A DNA stretch of 64,000 nt from Balneolaceae bacterium. Its GTDB lineage: Bacteria > Bacteroidota > Rhodothermia > Balneolales > Balneolaceae. Within the stretch, counting starts at the first letter, position 1. Each line of letters opens with the position of its first letter. Under the pieces are notes generated by a model. It saw only the letters and a program-made list of their open reading frames with translations. It had not been told where the DNA came from and searched no databases. Shown in pieces: positions 53,648-62,924 of this stretch. The translations under genes were made by a program, and so were the position numbers. The stretch covers positions 2,968,119 through 3,032,118 of the forward strand of contig CP051242.1 in NCBI GenBank assembly GCA_017795005.1, written 5' to 3'.

Positions 53648-54841
53648 ATGTCTGACCAAATTCCTTTTCTTTTTGATATCCCCTCTGTCACCGAACTAAC
53701 CGGAAAAATCAAAAATATCCTTGAGCAGAATTTCAATGATATACTGGTTGAAGGCGAGGCTAGTAATGTTAAACAAAGTGCAAATGGTCATATTTATTTT
53801 ACTCTTAAAGATTCTGGAGCTCAACTTCCATGTGTTATCTGGAGAAGTACTGTTCAACGTGCAGGAATTAATTTAACCGATGGCCAACAAATTGTTGTCG
53901 GTGGTGATGTCCAGGTATATGCACCACATGGAAGATATCAATTGATAGTAAGTCTGGTTCAACAGGCTGGAATTGGGAAACTTCAACAGGCTTTCGAGGA
54001 GCTGAAAGCTAAACTTAAAGCCGAAGGGCTATTTGAAGATATTCATAAGAAGGCACTCCCTAAATTCCCAAGTCGAATTGGAGTAGTCACTTCCAAGACA
54101 ACAGCAGCTTTTCAGGATATTCGTTCTACTCTGGAAAAAAGATGGCCATTAGCCGAAATCAAACTTTTTCATGCCAGTGTTCAGGGCGTTAATGCTGCTC
54201 CTGAAATTGTTCAGGGAATCGAATATTTCTCATCCCAAAAAAATGTGGATGTAGTCATTATTAGTCGAGGAGGTGGATCTTTAGAAGACCTCTGGCCTTT
54301 TAATGAAGAAGCTGTGGCAAGAGCTGTATTTGCCTGTGAAATTCCGGTCATTAGTGCTGTAGGTCATGAAGTCGATTTCTCTATTTCAGATTTTGTGGCT
54401 GATACACGGGCAGCTACACCAACCCAGGCTGCAGTAATAGCAACACCGGACATAAATGAAGTAAGAATGCAGGTTGAGGACTTACTCAGACGTGTTGAAC
54501 TGAATACCAAAGGTGCTATCCAATATTATAAAGACAGAGTTTCGGGACTGGCAAAATCGCATGCTTTGTTAGCTGTTCAACAAAAAATGAATCAAGCCGC
54601 TTCAGAAATCCAAAGACTTACTGATCGATTAACATATCAAACCGAATCACTACAAAAAAACAGGCTACGAAAACTTGCAGAACTCCAACACCGGCTGGAT
54701 AAACAAGATCCCAATGGACCTTTGGAAAAAGGATTCGTTCGTGTGTGGCAAGGTGATAAATGGATTCGAACTGCAACAAATTTTAACAGAAAAGCTCCTC
54801 TCGATCTGGAATGGAAAGATTCTAAACTATCTTTGAAATAA
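53648..54841 (+). CDS. xseA: Exodeoxyribonuclease VII large subunit
   Basis: With XseB it digests single-stranded DNA in repair. An N-terminal OB fold (about 1-105, VEGEASNVKQSANGHIYFTL) is followed by the catalytic domain with RIGVVTSKTTAAFQDI and the signature ISRGGGSLEDLWPFNEE, plus SAVGHEVDFSISDFVADTRAATPTQA, then a coiled coil. At 397 residues it is shorter than E. coli XseA but within the family. xseB is not seen next to it. Confidence 0.95.
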   Translation: MSDQIPFLFDIPSVTELTGKIKNILEQNFNDILVEGEASNVKQSANGHIYFTLKDSGAQLPCVIWRSTVQRAGINLTDGQQIVVGGDVQVYAPHGRYQLIVSLVQQAGIGKLQQAFEELKAKLKAEGLFEDIHKKALPKFPSRIGVVTSKTTAAFQDIRSTLEKRWPLAEIKLFHASVQGVNAAPEIVQGIEYFSSQKNVDVVIISRGGGSLEDLWPFNEEAVARAVFACEIPVISAVGHEVDFSISDFVADTRAATPTQAAVIATPDINEVRMQVEDLLRRVELNTKGAIQYYKDRVSGLAKSHALLAVQQKMNQAASEIQRLTDRLTYQTESLQKNRLRKLAELQHRLDKQDPNGPLEKGFVRVWQGDKWIRTATNFNRKAPLDLEWKDSKLSLK

Positions 54842-54870
54842 TAAGTATTAATCGAAGTGTATTCTTAAGA

Positions 54871-55929
54871 ATGAAGAAACTATTCACAATTTTATTTTTA
54901 TCGCTAAACTCAATTTCTGTAACTGCACAGGATTCTGAAAACTTTTCTATTGATGGTGATTTTCGCCTCAGTTATAATAATTCAGGCCAGGAATTGGATT
55001 TGGATAATGGGTTTATAGGACTGAAATCTCGTATTGGAACTTTATATACATTAAGTTCAACTCATTCATTGCGTGTGCGTTTTGCAGGTACGATTACTGA
55101 GGAATTTGAACCTTTACGTTTTACTATTACAGCGGATGGAGGTGGATTAAACTTTGGCTCCTTTTCTTTTGATGAATTTTACTATCGATATAAATCCACT
55201 GATTTGGATTTGAAACTGGGAAGGTTTCAACATTCAATACCTGCACTGACTAACGCCAAACGAAGTATCCTTCGCTTTCAAAGTAATAACCTTAGTATTC
55301 ATTGGAGTGATGGAATTTATCTTAAACGAAATCTTCAAAAAAATTGGTCCACTGAATTCATTGGGGAATATCAACCTCGAAATCATACTACCTATCAATA
55401 CCGTGGCAATCTTGATTTCGGTAATAATAAACATAATGTGACCACATATCTGGCCGTTGAAAACCGTACTCGTGATGATTTAAACATCATCCAAAAAGGG
55501 TTCGGGATATTCTTTGCTCCTAATAGCTTTAACAAAAATGGGGAGTATACTCATTATGCTGCGGTTACCAGCAGAATTGCATTGGATTTCCCTCAGAAAG
55601 AAGTGTTAAATGGAGGATCCATCAGAATTGCCGGGGAATTAGGTCAAAACCTTAATACGAGTTTTGACAAAGGAACTATTGTTGTTGCTTCATTTGGTGT
55701 GAACAACGTTGCGGATAAACACGAGTTCATGGTTGAGTTTGCTAAATCAGACCGGGATTGGTTATTGGCAAATGTTTATGGTTTAAATACAGATGAAGTG
55801 GAATTCAGATACCGCTTCTTTATTCTGGATAATCTAAACTTTGATGCCCGTTTCAGAATCAGAGATTTCAGAGATCCCATTAATTCAACAAACCGGAATT
55901 TGTTTATCCGATTAACATACTCTCTCTAA
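54871..55929 (+). CDS. Outer membrane porin-like barrel protein, unknown
   Basis: A signal peptide (cut near SVTAQ) leads into about 330 residues of beta-strands with hairpin turns: FSIDGDFRLSYNNSGQ, SLRVRFAGTITEEF, SFDEFYYRYKSTDLDLKLGRFQ, GIYLKRNLQKNW and a final strand NRNLFIRLTYSL. The KLGRFQ element is common in porins of the alginate-export or OprO type. I cannot name a substrate. It follows xseA after 29 bases and overlaps the 3' end of the gene for PheA, opposite strand, by four bases. Confidence 0.72.
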   Translation: MKKLFTILFLSLNSISVTAQDSENFSIDGDFRLSYNNSGQELDLDNGFIGLKSRIGTLYTLSSTHSLRVRFAGTITEEFEPLRFTITADGGGLNFGSFSFDEFYYRYKSTDLDLKLGRFQHSIPALTNAKRSILRFQSNNLSIHWSDGIYLKRNLQKNWSTEFIGEYQPRNHTTYQYRGNLDFGNNKHNVTTYLAVENRTRDDLNIIQKGFGIFFAPNSFNKNGEYTHYAAVTSRIALDFPQKEVLNGGSIRIAGELGQNLNTSFDKGTIVVASFGVNNVADKHEFMVEFAKSDRDWLLANVYGLNTDEVEFRYRFFILDNLNFDARFRIRDFRDPINSTNRNLFIRLTYSL

Positions 55930-57062
55930 GTTAGCTGCTTCGCATACGAGCCAAAGACTTTCACTTCTTCGGCTTCTTTTGATAATTCTTCCAAGGCATT
56001 AGATACATCCGGATCATTCCAGTTTGATTCGATATCTATATAGAAGGCATACCTGAATGGCTCGTGAATAATAGGTCTGGATTCCAGCTTACAGATATTT
56101 ATTCCATGTTTATGAAGAACGTTCAAACAATCAACCAGAGATCCTTCATTATGCGAAGTAACCATCATTAATGAAGTTTTGCAGGGAATCTGTAAATCAA
56201 CCTGTACTGAGGTTGGCGAAACCACTACAAAGCGGGTAAAATTTTCTTTTTGATTGGCAATGTCGTGTGCAATTACATGTAAACCGTAATGATCGGCAGC
56301 GTGCGCACCCGCAATTGCAGCCTGAGACAAATCGCCGTCTTCAAGCACTTTTTTTGCTGAAATAGCGGTGTCCAGATAAGATTCCACTGTACAGCGTGGA
56401 AGTTTTGCAAGAAAATGAGTGCATTGTTCAATCGCTTTTGGGTGAGACAGAATTCTTCTGATCTGAGAAACTTCAACCTGCTCTACTGCAAGCAGACAAT
56501 GAACTACCTTGATTATTTCCTCACCTACTATATGCAAATCCGACTTTCCCAGAATATCATAAGTATCGTTAATAGAACCTGCCGTTGTGTTTTCAATGGG
56601 GAGAACAGCATAGTCCACATGCTCTTCCTTTACAGCTTTTGCAGCTTCTTCAAAAGTATCGTACCCGTAGCAGTCAACATGCTCAAAGCGTTCACTGAAG
56701 TGGCGAACAGCAGCAAGATGACTATATGCTCCATCCGTCCCCTGGTAACTTACTCTGATTGAGTTTGCATCATTTTTATTTTGATGATCAACTAATGAAT
56801 GAGTTTGAAACCGAACCGAATTCGTTATGATTTCTCGAAAAAGATGTTCTGCATAATATCTGTCCAGACCTACTTCCGCGGCTATATCACGGATTTTATT
56901 AAGCAGTTTTTCTTCTCGTTCTAAATCCCGGATACCGGTATTGGTTTCCAGCTTAAAAGAAGAAACTTCTTTTACCAGCCCCTGTCGCTCTGCCAGCGCT
57001 TTAATAATTGAACGATCTATGTCATCGAGTCTTTTTCGTATCGACTCTAATTCTTTCTTCAT
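55926..57062 (-). CDS. pheA: Bifunctional chorismate mutase/prephenate dehydratase
   Basis: It converts chorismate to prephenate and then phenylpyruvate for phenylalanine. The chorismate mutase helices are residues 1-85 (RLDDIDRSIIKALAERQGLV), the dehydratase domain spans about 105-280 with YAVLPIENTTAGSINDT and NFTRFVVVSP, whose Thr-Arg-Phe is catalytic, and the C-terminal ACT domain (about 292-370) has the ESRPIIHEPF phenylalanine-binding motif. Feedback control by phenylalanine is therefore likely. Single leftward gene. Confidence 0.96.
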   Translation of the reverse strand: MKKELESIRKRLDDIDRSIIKALAERQGLVKEVSSFKLETNTGIRDLEREEKLLNKIRDIAAEVGLDRYYAEHLFREIITNSVRFQTHSLVDHQNKNDANSIRVSYQGTDGAYSHLAAVRHFSERFEHVDCYGYDTFEEAAKAVKEEHVDYAVLPIENTTAGSINDTYDILGKSDLHIVGEEIIKVVHCLLAVEQVEVSQIRRILSHPKAIEQCTHFLAKLPRCTVESYLDTAISAKKVLEDGDLSQAAIAGAHAADHYGLHVIAHDIANQKENFTRFVVVSPTSVQVDLQIPCKTSLMMVTSHNEGSLVDCLNVLHKHGINICKLESRPIIHEPFRYAFYIDIESNWNDPDVSNALEELSKEAEEVKVFGSYAKQLT

Positions 57063-57128
57063 AACAAAAAATTCAACAAAAGTGAGTGTGAGTGCTGAAT
57101 GTAGTAAGATTGAGATGAAATTGAATGA

Positions 57129-57512
57129 TTATTTATCAGATAACTTTTCTGTTAGTACAGCTATCTGAAATTCAAGGCGTTTAACTTCCAGCAAGATTGA
57201 GTTTTTGTCCATTTGCATCCAGTGCCATTGCTTGAGTAAGCCATTCATAATCACTCCAATCAAAAGCCCCACACCATATTTGGCCATCAGTATGGTATCT
57301 TCGACGGTGAAGAATTTGTAGCCGAACCAGAAAGCCAACAGTGTTATCGCAATTTGAAAAGTTGTAACTACTACTGCCCATTTACCGAGTTTTCCGCTAT
57401 AAAGGCCGCCCCATTGCTTTAGCATTCCCTGCTCGTCCAGATCATGATAAAACTGGGCATCTTCTTTACTAAGGGATTCTTCAATCAATTTATCGATTTC
57501 TTCTTTTTTCAT
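57129..57512 (-). CDS. DUF6768-type membrane protein next to an ECF sigma factor
   Basis: The 127 residues begin with a short acidic helix (EEIDKLIEESLSKEDAQFY), have two membrane helices (about 45-68 and 76-95) and end in a coiled-coil-like segment (ILLEVKRLEFQIAVLTEKL). The layout fits DUF6768, a family I associate with Bacteroidota. It lies 16 bases after the sigma factor gene, in the usual position for an anti-sigma factor, and may hold the sigma factor at the membrane; that is inference. Confidence 0.75.
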   Translation of the reverse strand: MKKEEIDKLIEESLSKEDAQFYHDLDEQGMLKQWGGLYSGKLGKWAVVVTTFQIAITLLAFWFGYKFFTVEDTILMAKYGVGLLIGVIMNGLLKQWHWMQMDKNSILLEVKRLEFQIAVLTEKLSDK

Positions 57513-57528
57513 GATATCACCTAACTGT

Positions 57529-58080
57529 TTAGTTTAAAATTTCCTTTAAGTGTTCCCTGGCATTAAATAGCCTTGACTTCACCGTACCTCCGGAAATTCT
57601 CAATACTTCTGATATTTCCTTAACCGAGTAATTCTCCAGGTAAAACATAGTGAGCACTATTCGCTGAGAATGAGGAAGTCCGGAAATAGCTACTTTCAAT
57701 CGTGCTTTCCTTTCAAGAATTATATCGAGAAAATCCTCTTCTGAAGGGTTTTCTGTCTTTTCTTCCTGAGCTATCATTTGAGCTCTTTTTCTGGCTCTTT
57801 GTTGCTCCCGAATCCAATCGATGGCTTTTCTTCGGGCAATACTTAAAGCCCAGACTTCAAAACTTATCCTAAGGTTCACCGAAGCAAGACCTCCGATTAT
57901 GGCATACCAACTTTCCTGAACCAAGTCATCCAATGATGTCTTATCTCTGGTTTGAGCAAATATTTGCTGCTCAATTCGAGGATGGAACTGTTTAATTAAA
58001 AGCTTTAATGCTTTTTGGTCTCCATTCTGATATTTAGCTACCAGATAGTCATTTAAAATATGTTCCTTTTCTTTTCCCAT
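57529..58080 (-). CDS. ECF-type sigma-70 family RNA polymerase sigma factor
   Basis: Region 2 is seen in YQNGDQKALKLLIKQFHPRI, then LDDLVQESWYAII and FEVWALSIARRKAIDWIREQ. Region 4 is the C-terminal helix-turn-helix: LPHSQRIVLTMFYLENYSVKEI followed by SEVLRISGGTVKSRLFNAREHL. Between them is a charged linker. The 183 residues are normal for an ECF sigma factor. The downstream membrane protein may be its regulator. The gene is divergent from azurin. Confidence 0.93.
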   Translation of the reverse strand: MGKEKEHILNDYLVAKYQNGDQKALKLLIKQFHPRIEQQIFAQTRDKTSLDDLVQESWYAIIGGLASVNLRISFEVWALSIARRKAIDWIREQQRARKRAQMIAQEEKTENPSEEDFLDIILERKARLKVAISGLPHSQRIVLTMFYLENYSVKEISEVLRISGGTVKSRLFNAREHLKEILN

Positions 58081-58238
58081 GACTTCTTTAAAGTCGTCGA
58101 TAAAAACAAAAGGTTCATTTTTTTCTAAAAAATTTTTAATTCGATATTAGATGTATAGGTCTCCTAAATTCATATTATCTTCATATTCAATTCGCAACTT
58201 TGTTGAATATAATATTCATCAAAAATTATAGAGGTATT

Positions 58239-58697
58239 ATGAACTTTTTCATTTCAATGTTAATGGTGCTTTTTATTAGTAACCCATTTAACACATCTGA
58301 AGTTACTCCAGAAATTGATACTCAAAAAACTGAGATTGTAATCGAGGGGACAGATCAGATGAAATTCAATCTTTCCGAGATTAACGTGAAAGCGGGAGAA
58401 ACGGTAACCCTTACTCTAAAGCATACAGGGAAACTTCCTAAAGCAGCTATGGGGCATAATTGGGTATTACTTGCTTCAGGAACAGATGTTAAAACTTTTG
58501 CAATGGAAGCTTTAAAAGCAAGAGATAATGAATACATACCGAAAGGAACTGAGCAAGTTCTTGCGTACACTGCACTAGTTGGTGGTGGCGAAGAAACAAC
58601 AATTGAGTTTACTGCACCTGCAGCCGGAGAATATGACTTCATTTGTACTTTCCCCGGGCATTACGCTCTTATGAAAGGTAAATTGATAGTAGAATAA
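58239..58697 (+). CDS. Azurin-type blue copper protein
   Basis: A periplasmic single-electron carrier. All copper ligands are present: His73 in MGHNWVLL, Cys136, His141 and Met145 in FICTFPGHYALMKG. Pseudomonas azurin has a disulfide near the N-terminus, but here Cys136 is the only cysteine, so that bond is missing. The signal region has a weak hydrophobic stretch (about 2-15). I prefer ATG 58239, with GAGG before it, over 58200. Redox partners are not encoded nearby. Confidence 0.9.
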   Translation: MNFFISMLMVLFISNPFNTSEVTPEIDTQKTEIVIEGTDQMKFNLSEINVKAGETVTLTLKHTGKLPKAAMGHNWVLLASGTDVKTFAMEALKARDNEYIPKGTEQVLAYTALVGGGEETTIEFTAPAAGEYDFICTFPGHYALMKGKLIVE

Positions 58698-58716
58698 CTC
58701 TACTTACTTATTTAGA

Positions 58717-58748
58717 AGCCACTGATTTTTAGTCAGTGGCTTTTTTTT
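58717..58748. terminator. Bidirectional terminator between azurin and DUF4386 genes
   Basis: AGCCACTGA pairs with TCAGTGGCT (58717-58741), followed by eight T on the + strand. The minus-strand gene's stop lies in the T run. Confidence 0.85.
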
Positions 58749-59440
58749 GTTTCAGGTTTCTTTGCCCCTTTTAATGTAAGCCAGATCGCAAAACTTACTT
58801 CAGCAATTAATGCCGCTGCAATTACCAAATATTCGGTGATTTCCGAAAACTGAGGAAATAAAAACTGAGTAAAGCTATCTATTACATAGAATCCTCCGGC
58901 AATCCCTATTAAAGGTCCGAAGATAGAGGGTAACCAGATTGAGTTTCGAATAAGATACCCAAGAATAATACAGCTTAATCCAAAGAAAACGCCGCTTAAC
59001 AAGTACCCATATGAGTGTACTTCCATAAAAAACATCACTATTTCCTCCAACTCACCGCTATTAAGTGAAACGTTCAACTCACTGGAATTCAGTACCAGAA
59101 CAACAGCGAAGTGATTTAATAAATTTACAGCAATGATTATAGCCTGTGCCAATCTGAAAATCATAGCTGTCAAAGACAATGATTTATGAACGGGTTTAAG
59201 CATCCAAAAGAACACTAAAGCTATTCCGATATCTGCAATTACCATTACAAGGTCGCTGGTAAAACCTAATCGAAATAAAAGTTCTGAGTTACGAATGTTT
59301 TCTACTGTAAGCAGAGCATCACCTGGAGTTATTAATGTCGATCGGACATAACCTTCACTAAAAATTCCGCTTACAATAATTATCAGGTAAAGGAAGCCTG
59401 CTATCCTTCCGTATCGTTTTTGTTTGCTATATTCAGTCAT
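58733..59440 (-). CDS. DUF4386 family membrane protein
   Basis: The 235 residues contain about six membrane helices. The start RIAGFLYLIIIVSGIFSE, RLGFTSDLVMVIADIGIALVF and the later SYGYLLSGVFFGLSCIILGYL are typical of DUF4386. Function is unknown. The start overlaps the end of the upstream reductase gene by eight bases, indicating an operon. Confidence 0.9.
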   Translation of the reverse strand: MTEYSKQKRYGRIAGFLYLIIIVSGIFSEGYVRSTLITPGDALLTVENIRNSELLFRLGFTSDLVMVIADIGIALVFFWMLKPVHKSLSLTAMIFRLAQAIIIAVNLLNHFAVVLVLNSSELNVSLNSGELEEIVMFFMEVHSYGYLLSGVFFGLSCIILGYLIRNSIWLPSIFGPLIGIAGGFYVIDSFTQFLFPQFSEITEYLVIAAALIAEVSFAIWLTLKGAKKPETKKSH

Positions 59441-60434
59441 TTTCTTCTCCTGTTACATTAACTACCACGTTCCCTTTTTTGTGACCCTTTTCCACATAGC
59501 GATGAGCTTCAGCTACTTGAGGTAAATGGTATACACGGTCTATTACAGAGATAATCTCTCCATTTTCCAAAAGCTCCTTCAATAACTTGAAATCCTCGAG
59601 TTTGGCTTCATTATCTCTCAAACCGGTCGCTGCGAAAACAGCCTTCTTTCCAGCAGATCTTGATGTTTTAAGCATATCAAACATCAACCCCATGCCTAGT
59701 ACCGGACTCATATAAATTCCATCGTCCGTAAGCACGTTTTTGGAATCTTTGAAACTTGACTTCCCTACTGTATCAAAGATCACATGATACTTTTCCTCTC
59801 CTTTTGTGAAATTGTCTTTGGTATAATCGATCACATTATCCACTCCTAAAGATTTTACCATATCAACATTCGAAGTACTGCAAACCCCAGTTACCTCAGC
59901 TCCAAAGTACTTAGCAAGTTGTACTGCAGCTGTACCGATACTACCTGAAGCTCCGTTAATCAGTATTTTCTGACCTTTCTTTATCCCTGCATGTTCTTTT
60001 AAAAAAGGCATCGCTGTGGTTGCGCCATCGATAATTGCAGTAGCCTGATTGTAGCTTAGGTTTTCGGGAATTGGTAAAATCACACCATCCTGAGAAACTT
60101 TAACATATTCAGCATACGTGCCTCCATCAATATCTGTTGACCCAAAAACTCGTTCACCAATGTTGAATTTCTTTACATCGGTTCCTACAGACACAATTTC
60201 ACCAGAGAAATCAGTACCCGATATCGGATTCTTTGGCTTTAATAATCCCATGAATAACCTTCCAAATAAAGGGTAACCGGTACGCATCATAGTATGCGCT
60301 TTCGTTACTGAGGTAGCATGAATTTTTACAAGTATTTCATTTGGTCCTGGAATAGGTTTTTTAGCCACTCCAAATGTAAAAACATCGGCTGATCCATATC
60401 CTGTTGTTATTGTTGCGTTCATTGTGGTAGTCAT
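59433..60434 (-). CDS. NAD(P)-dependent medium-chain reductase/quinone oxidoreductase
   Basis: A two-domain MDR protein: the N-terminal GroES-like domain (about 1-125, ISGTDFSGEIVSVGTDVKKFNIGERVFGS) and a Rossmann domain with the cofactor motif ILINGASGSIGTAAVQLAK (about 151-169). The zinc-binding cysteines of alcohol dehydrogenases are absent, so a zinc-free quinone or enoyl reductase is more likely. Length of 333 residues is normal. Operon with the DUF4386 gene; a nucleotide-cyclase regulator gene lies upstream on the same strand. Confidence 0.9.
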   Translation of the reverse strand: MTTTMNATITTGYGSADVFTFGVAKKPIPGPNEILVKIHATSVTKAHTMMRTGYPLFGRLFMGLLKPKNPISGTDFSGEIVSVGTDVKKFNIGERVFGSTDIDGGTYAEYVKVSQDGVILPIPENLSYNQATAIIDGATTAMPFLKEHAGIKKGQKILINGASGSIGTAAVQLAKYFGAEVTGVCSTSNVDMVKSLGVDNVIDYTKDNFTKGEEKYHVIFDTVGKSSFKDSKNVLTDDGIYMSPVLGMGLMFDMLKTSRSAGKKAVFAATGLRDNEAKLEDFKLLKELLENGEIISVIDRVYHLPQVAEAHRYVEKGHKKGNVVVNVTGEEND

Positions 60435-60526
60435 AACACGTAATTTTTTGTTGATGTTAATTTCTTACACCAACTTATCACTGCCACAAAAAGGAAACGT
60501 TCGGGTTTATAAATCCGAACCTGTTC

Positions 60527-62839
60527 TTATCGTACTGATTTCAAATAGGCACTTGGGGTAGTACCTGTAGCCTTTTTAAAGAAACTGTTGAATACTGTTT
60601 TTGAATTAAAACCACTTTCAAAAGCCAAAGCAAGAAGAGTAAAGTTCTGCTTTTCGGGCTTCTTGATTTCCTCTTTAAAGTGATTTAATCGATAGTTATT
60701 CACGAATTCAGAGAAGTTCTGATCAAAGCCTTTATTTAATAACTGAGATAAATGGTTCGAGGGAATTCCAAGCGTTTTAGCCAGATCATTTAAGGTTAGA
60801 TAAGGATTCAAAAATAATCGTTCATCCTTCATAATATGAGAAAGTTGCTTACGGTATTGTTGGAGATCTTCATCTGAAATCAATGATTTTGCATACTGAT
60901 ACTCTTTCACAGATTCTCCGCCTACATGTTCAGGTAGCGGCTTCATAAGCTCCTGAAACCTTTTATTATCTGCCAGGGGCTTAATCAATGGATCCAGATT
61001 CAGATACAAAAGCAAAGGAAGTCGGTAAGAAACCGCGTGTTCCACATAATCGATAGCCTGATCAATATTCCCGGAAATTGTTTCGATCAGAATCAAAAAA
61101 CTTAGTGCCCGTTCCATCTGATCGGACTGTAGTGCCTGCTGAAGTTCTATTCTTCCTTCCTGAACTACATCCGTATTCCCAAGAGCTGCTTCAGCCAAAG
61201 CTATTCCACCGGTTTTAACAAGTTCTGAAGCTTCGTCAGGTAACTCTTTAAAATATCTGAGTGCTCCTTCAGCATTACCCATTAATATCAGGGATTGACC
61301 CATTTCCATATACGAAACTTCCGATCCAGGCTTTAATTCTATACTTCTTTTGTAATGAACAATCGCTCGTTCATAGTCTTCCTGAACATAATAGACATAC
61401 GCTTTTAAATGGTGCGTGATATCAGAAAAAGGATCCAGTTTCAAAGCGGTATCTATATATTGTTCAGCCGCCTCAAACTTCTTTTCTGTGATAATAACTG
61501 AGGTCATAGTTTGATAGTAATCAACAATCGGGCGTTCCTGATGTACTTTTTGAAGATGTTCGTACGTAGCCTTTAAGTCCCAATCCTGAAGAAAACTCAT
61601 CCACGCCAGCTGGAGCTGACATTCCGGTAAACCGTGATCCAATTCAATAGCTTTACCTAAATACTGTTGTCCTTCTGCGAAAGCCTGCCCTGCTGGAATT
61701 ATTCCCAGCGTACCTTTTAATATAAATGCCATATGCATACCTAGCCAGCCATACACATAACCGGGGTACTCTGTGATCACATTCTGAAGAATAGAAATTC
61801 CTTCTTCTATGTTTTTTGAATTCATCTTCAATAAATGAAAACGGCTTTTCAGATAATTCTTATAACCCTCTACCGTTACATCCTTCTGTTCCACAAGTTG
61901 TTGATCAATTTGCAGATCTCCGAGGTGCTCCCGCAATCTTTCCGCGATAATCAGGCTTATTTCATCCTGCAAAGCAAATAGGTTTTCAAGGGTTCGGTCA
62001 AAAGTCTCCGACCAGAAACTATAATCATCCTGCACATCAATTAACTGAGTGGAAATCCTCATCTGAGTTCCTCCCAGACGTATACTACCAACAACAATCG
62101 TTGAAACCTTAAGCTGATCTCCGATTTCTTTCAGGCTTAGCTTTTTGTTTTTAAAGTGGAATGATGAAGTACGAGAAGTAACCTTCAGCTCTTTGATTTT
62201 GGTTAACGCGTTAATAACCTCTTCGGTGATACCATCACTTAAATATTCATTTTCGGAAGATGCGCTCAGGTTTTCGAAAGGAAGTACCGCAACGGACTTG
62301 GTATTAGAAATTCGATCAGGAAGCCCTTCAGAAGTGGGAACTACAAGATCATCACCAGAAATGGCAAACACTTCCAATGCATCCGTAATGTTTTTGAACT
62401 GAAAGCTCCCAAGAGAAGTCGTATTAAACTGAGTCTTGTTTTTGAGTTCTTTATTTATGTTTTCGGAAATCAGTACCGCACCTCCCTTGCTTATAGATTC
62501 TACTCTTGCAGCAACATTTACCCCATCCCCAAAAATCTCGGTGCCATCGTAAAAGATATCTCCAAGATGGAGCCCGATTCTTACAGGTACCGTTATTTCT
62601 CCTTTTCGAAAATCCTTTTGTAACTCAACTGCACAAGAAACCGCATCAATAGCACTGTCAAAAAAACTTAGTGTACCATCTCCGAAATACTGAACAATGG
62701 TTCCATTAAAAGTCTGATGCTGTTCTTTAAAAACTTTTCGATGTTTCGCTCTGATTTCAACCGCAGCTTTTTCATCTTTCTGCATTAATGCAGAATACCC
62801 CACAATATCCGTAAACATAATTGCTGCTAAGCGACGCAT
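60527..62839 (-). CDS. Class III nucleotide cyclase - TolB/FlgO-like - TPR - AraC-type HTH fusion
   Basis: Residues 1-165 are a class III cyclase domain: metal Asp11 (FTDIVGYSALM), Asp54 (YFGDGTLSFF), and Asn108/Arg112 (GVNVAARVES) are present, but the adenine-selecting Lys position is Gln50. Residues about 185-320 form the SVAVLPFENLSASSENEYLS domain found in cyclase-TPR proteins, followed by TPR repeats (about 340-600). The last 100 residues are an AraC-type helix-turn-helix (LNDLAKTLGIPSNHLSQLL, FESGFNSKTVFNSFFKKATGTTPSAYLK). No membrane helix. It likely controls genes directly, perhaps the leftward reductase genes; that is inference. Confidence 0.9.
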   Translation of the reverse strand: MRRLAAIMFTDIVGYSALMQKDEKAAVEIRAKHRKVFKEQHQTFNGTIVQYFGDGTLSFFDSAIDAVSCAVELQKDFRKGEITVPVRIGLHLGDIFYDGTEIFGDGVNVAARVESISKGGAVLISENINKELKNKTQFNTTSLGSFQFKNITDALEVFAISGDDLVVPTSEGLPDRISNTKSVAVLPFENLSASSENEYLSDGITEEVINALTKIKELKVTSRTSSFHFKNKKLSLKEIGDQLKVSTIVVGSIRLGGTQMRISTQLIDVQDDYSFWSETFDRTLENLFALQDEISLIIAERLREHLGDLQIDQQLVEQKDVTVEGYKNYLKSRFHLLKMNSKNIEEGISILQNVITEYPGYVYGWLGMHMAFILKGTLGIIPAGQAFAEGQQYLGKAIELDHGLPECQLQLAWMSFLQDWDLKATYEHLQKVHQERPIVDYYQTMTSVIITEKKFEAAEQYIDTALKLDPFSDITHHLKAYVYYVQEDYERAIVHYKRSIELKPGSEVSYMEMGQSLILMGNAEGALRYFKELPDEASELVKTGGIALAEAALGNTDVVQEGRIELQQALQSDQMERALSFLILIETISGNIDQAIDYVEHAVSYRLPLLLYLNLDPLIKPLADNKRFQELMKPLPEHVGGESVKEYQYAKSLISDEDLQQYRKQLSHIMKDERLFLNPYLTLNDLAKTLGIPSNHLSQLLNKGFDQNFSEFVNNYRLNHFKEEIKKPEKQNFTLLALAFESGFNSKTVFNSFFKKATGTTPSAYLKSVR

Positions 62840-62924
62840 TTATTCAAACTAAAAAGAAAAGAATCTAGTTAACCATTATAGATTTTGAAACCCTAAAAAA
62901 TCATTTCTCTAATTTTCCCTAACT

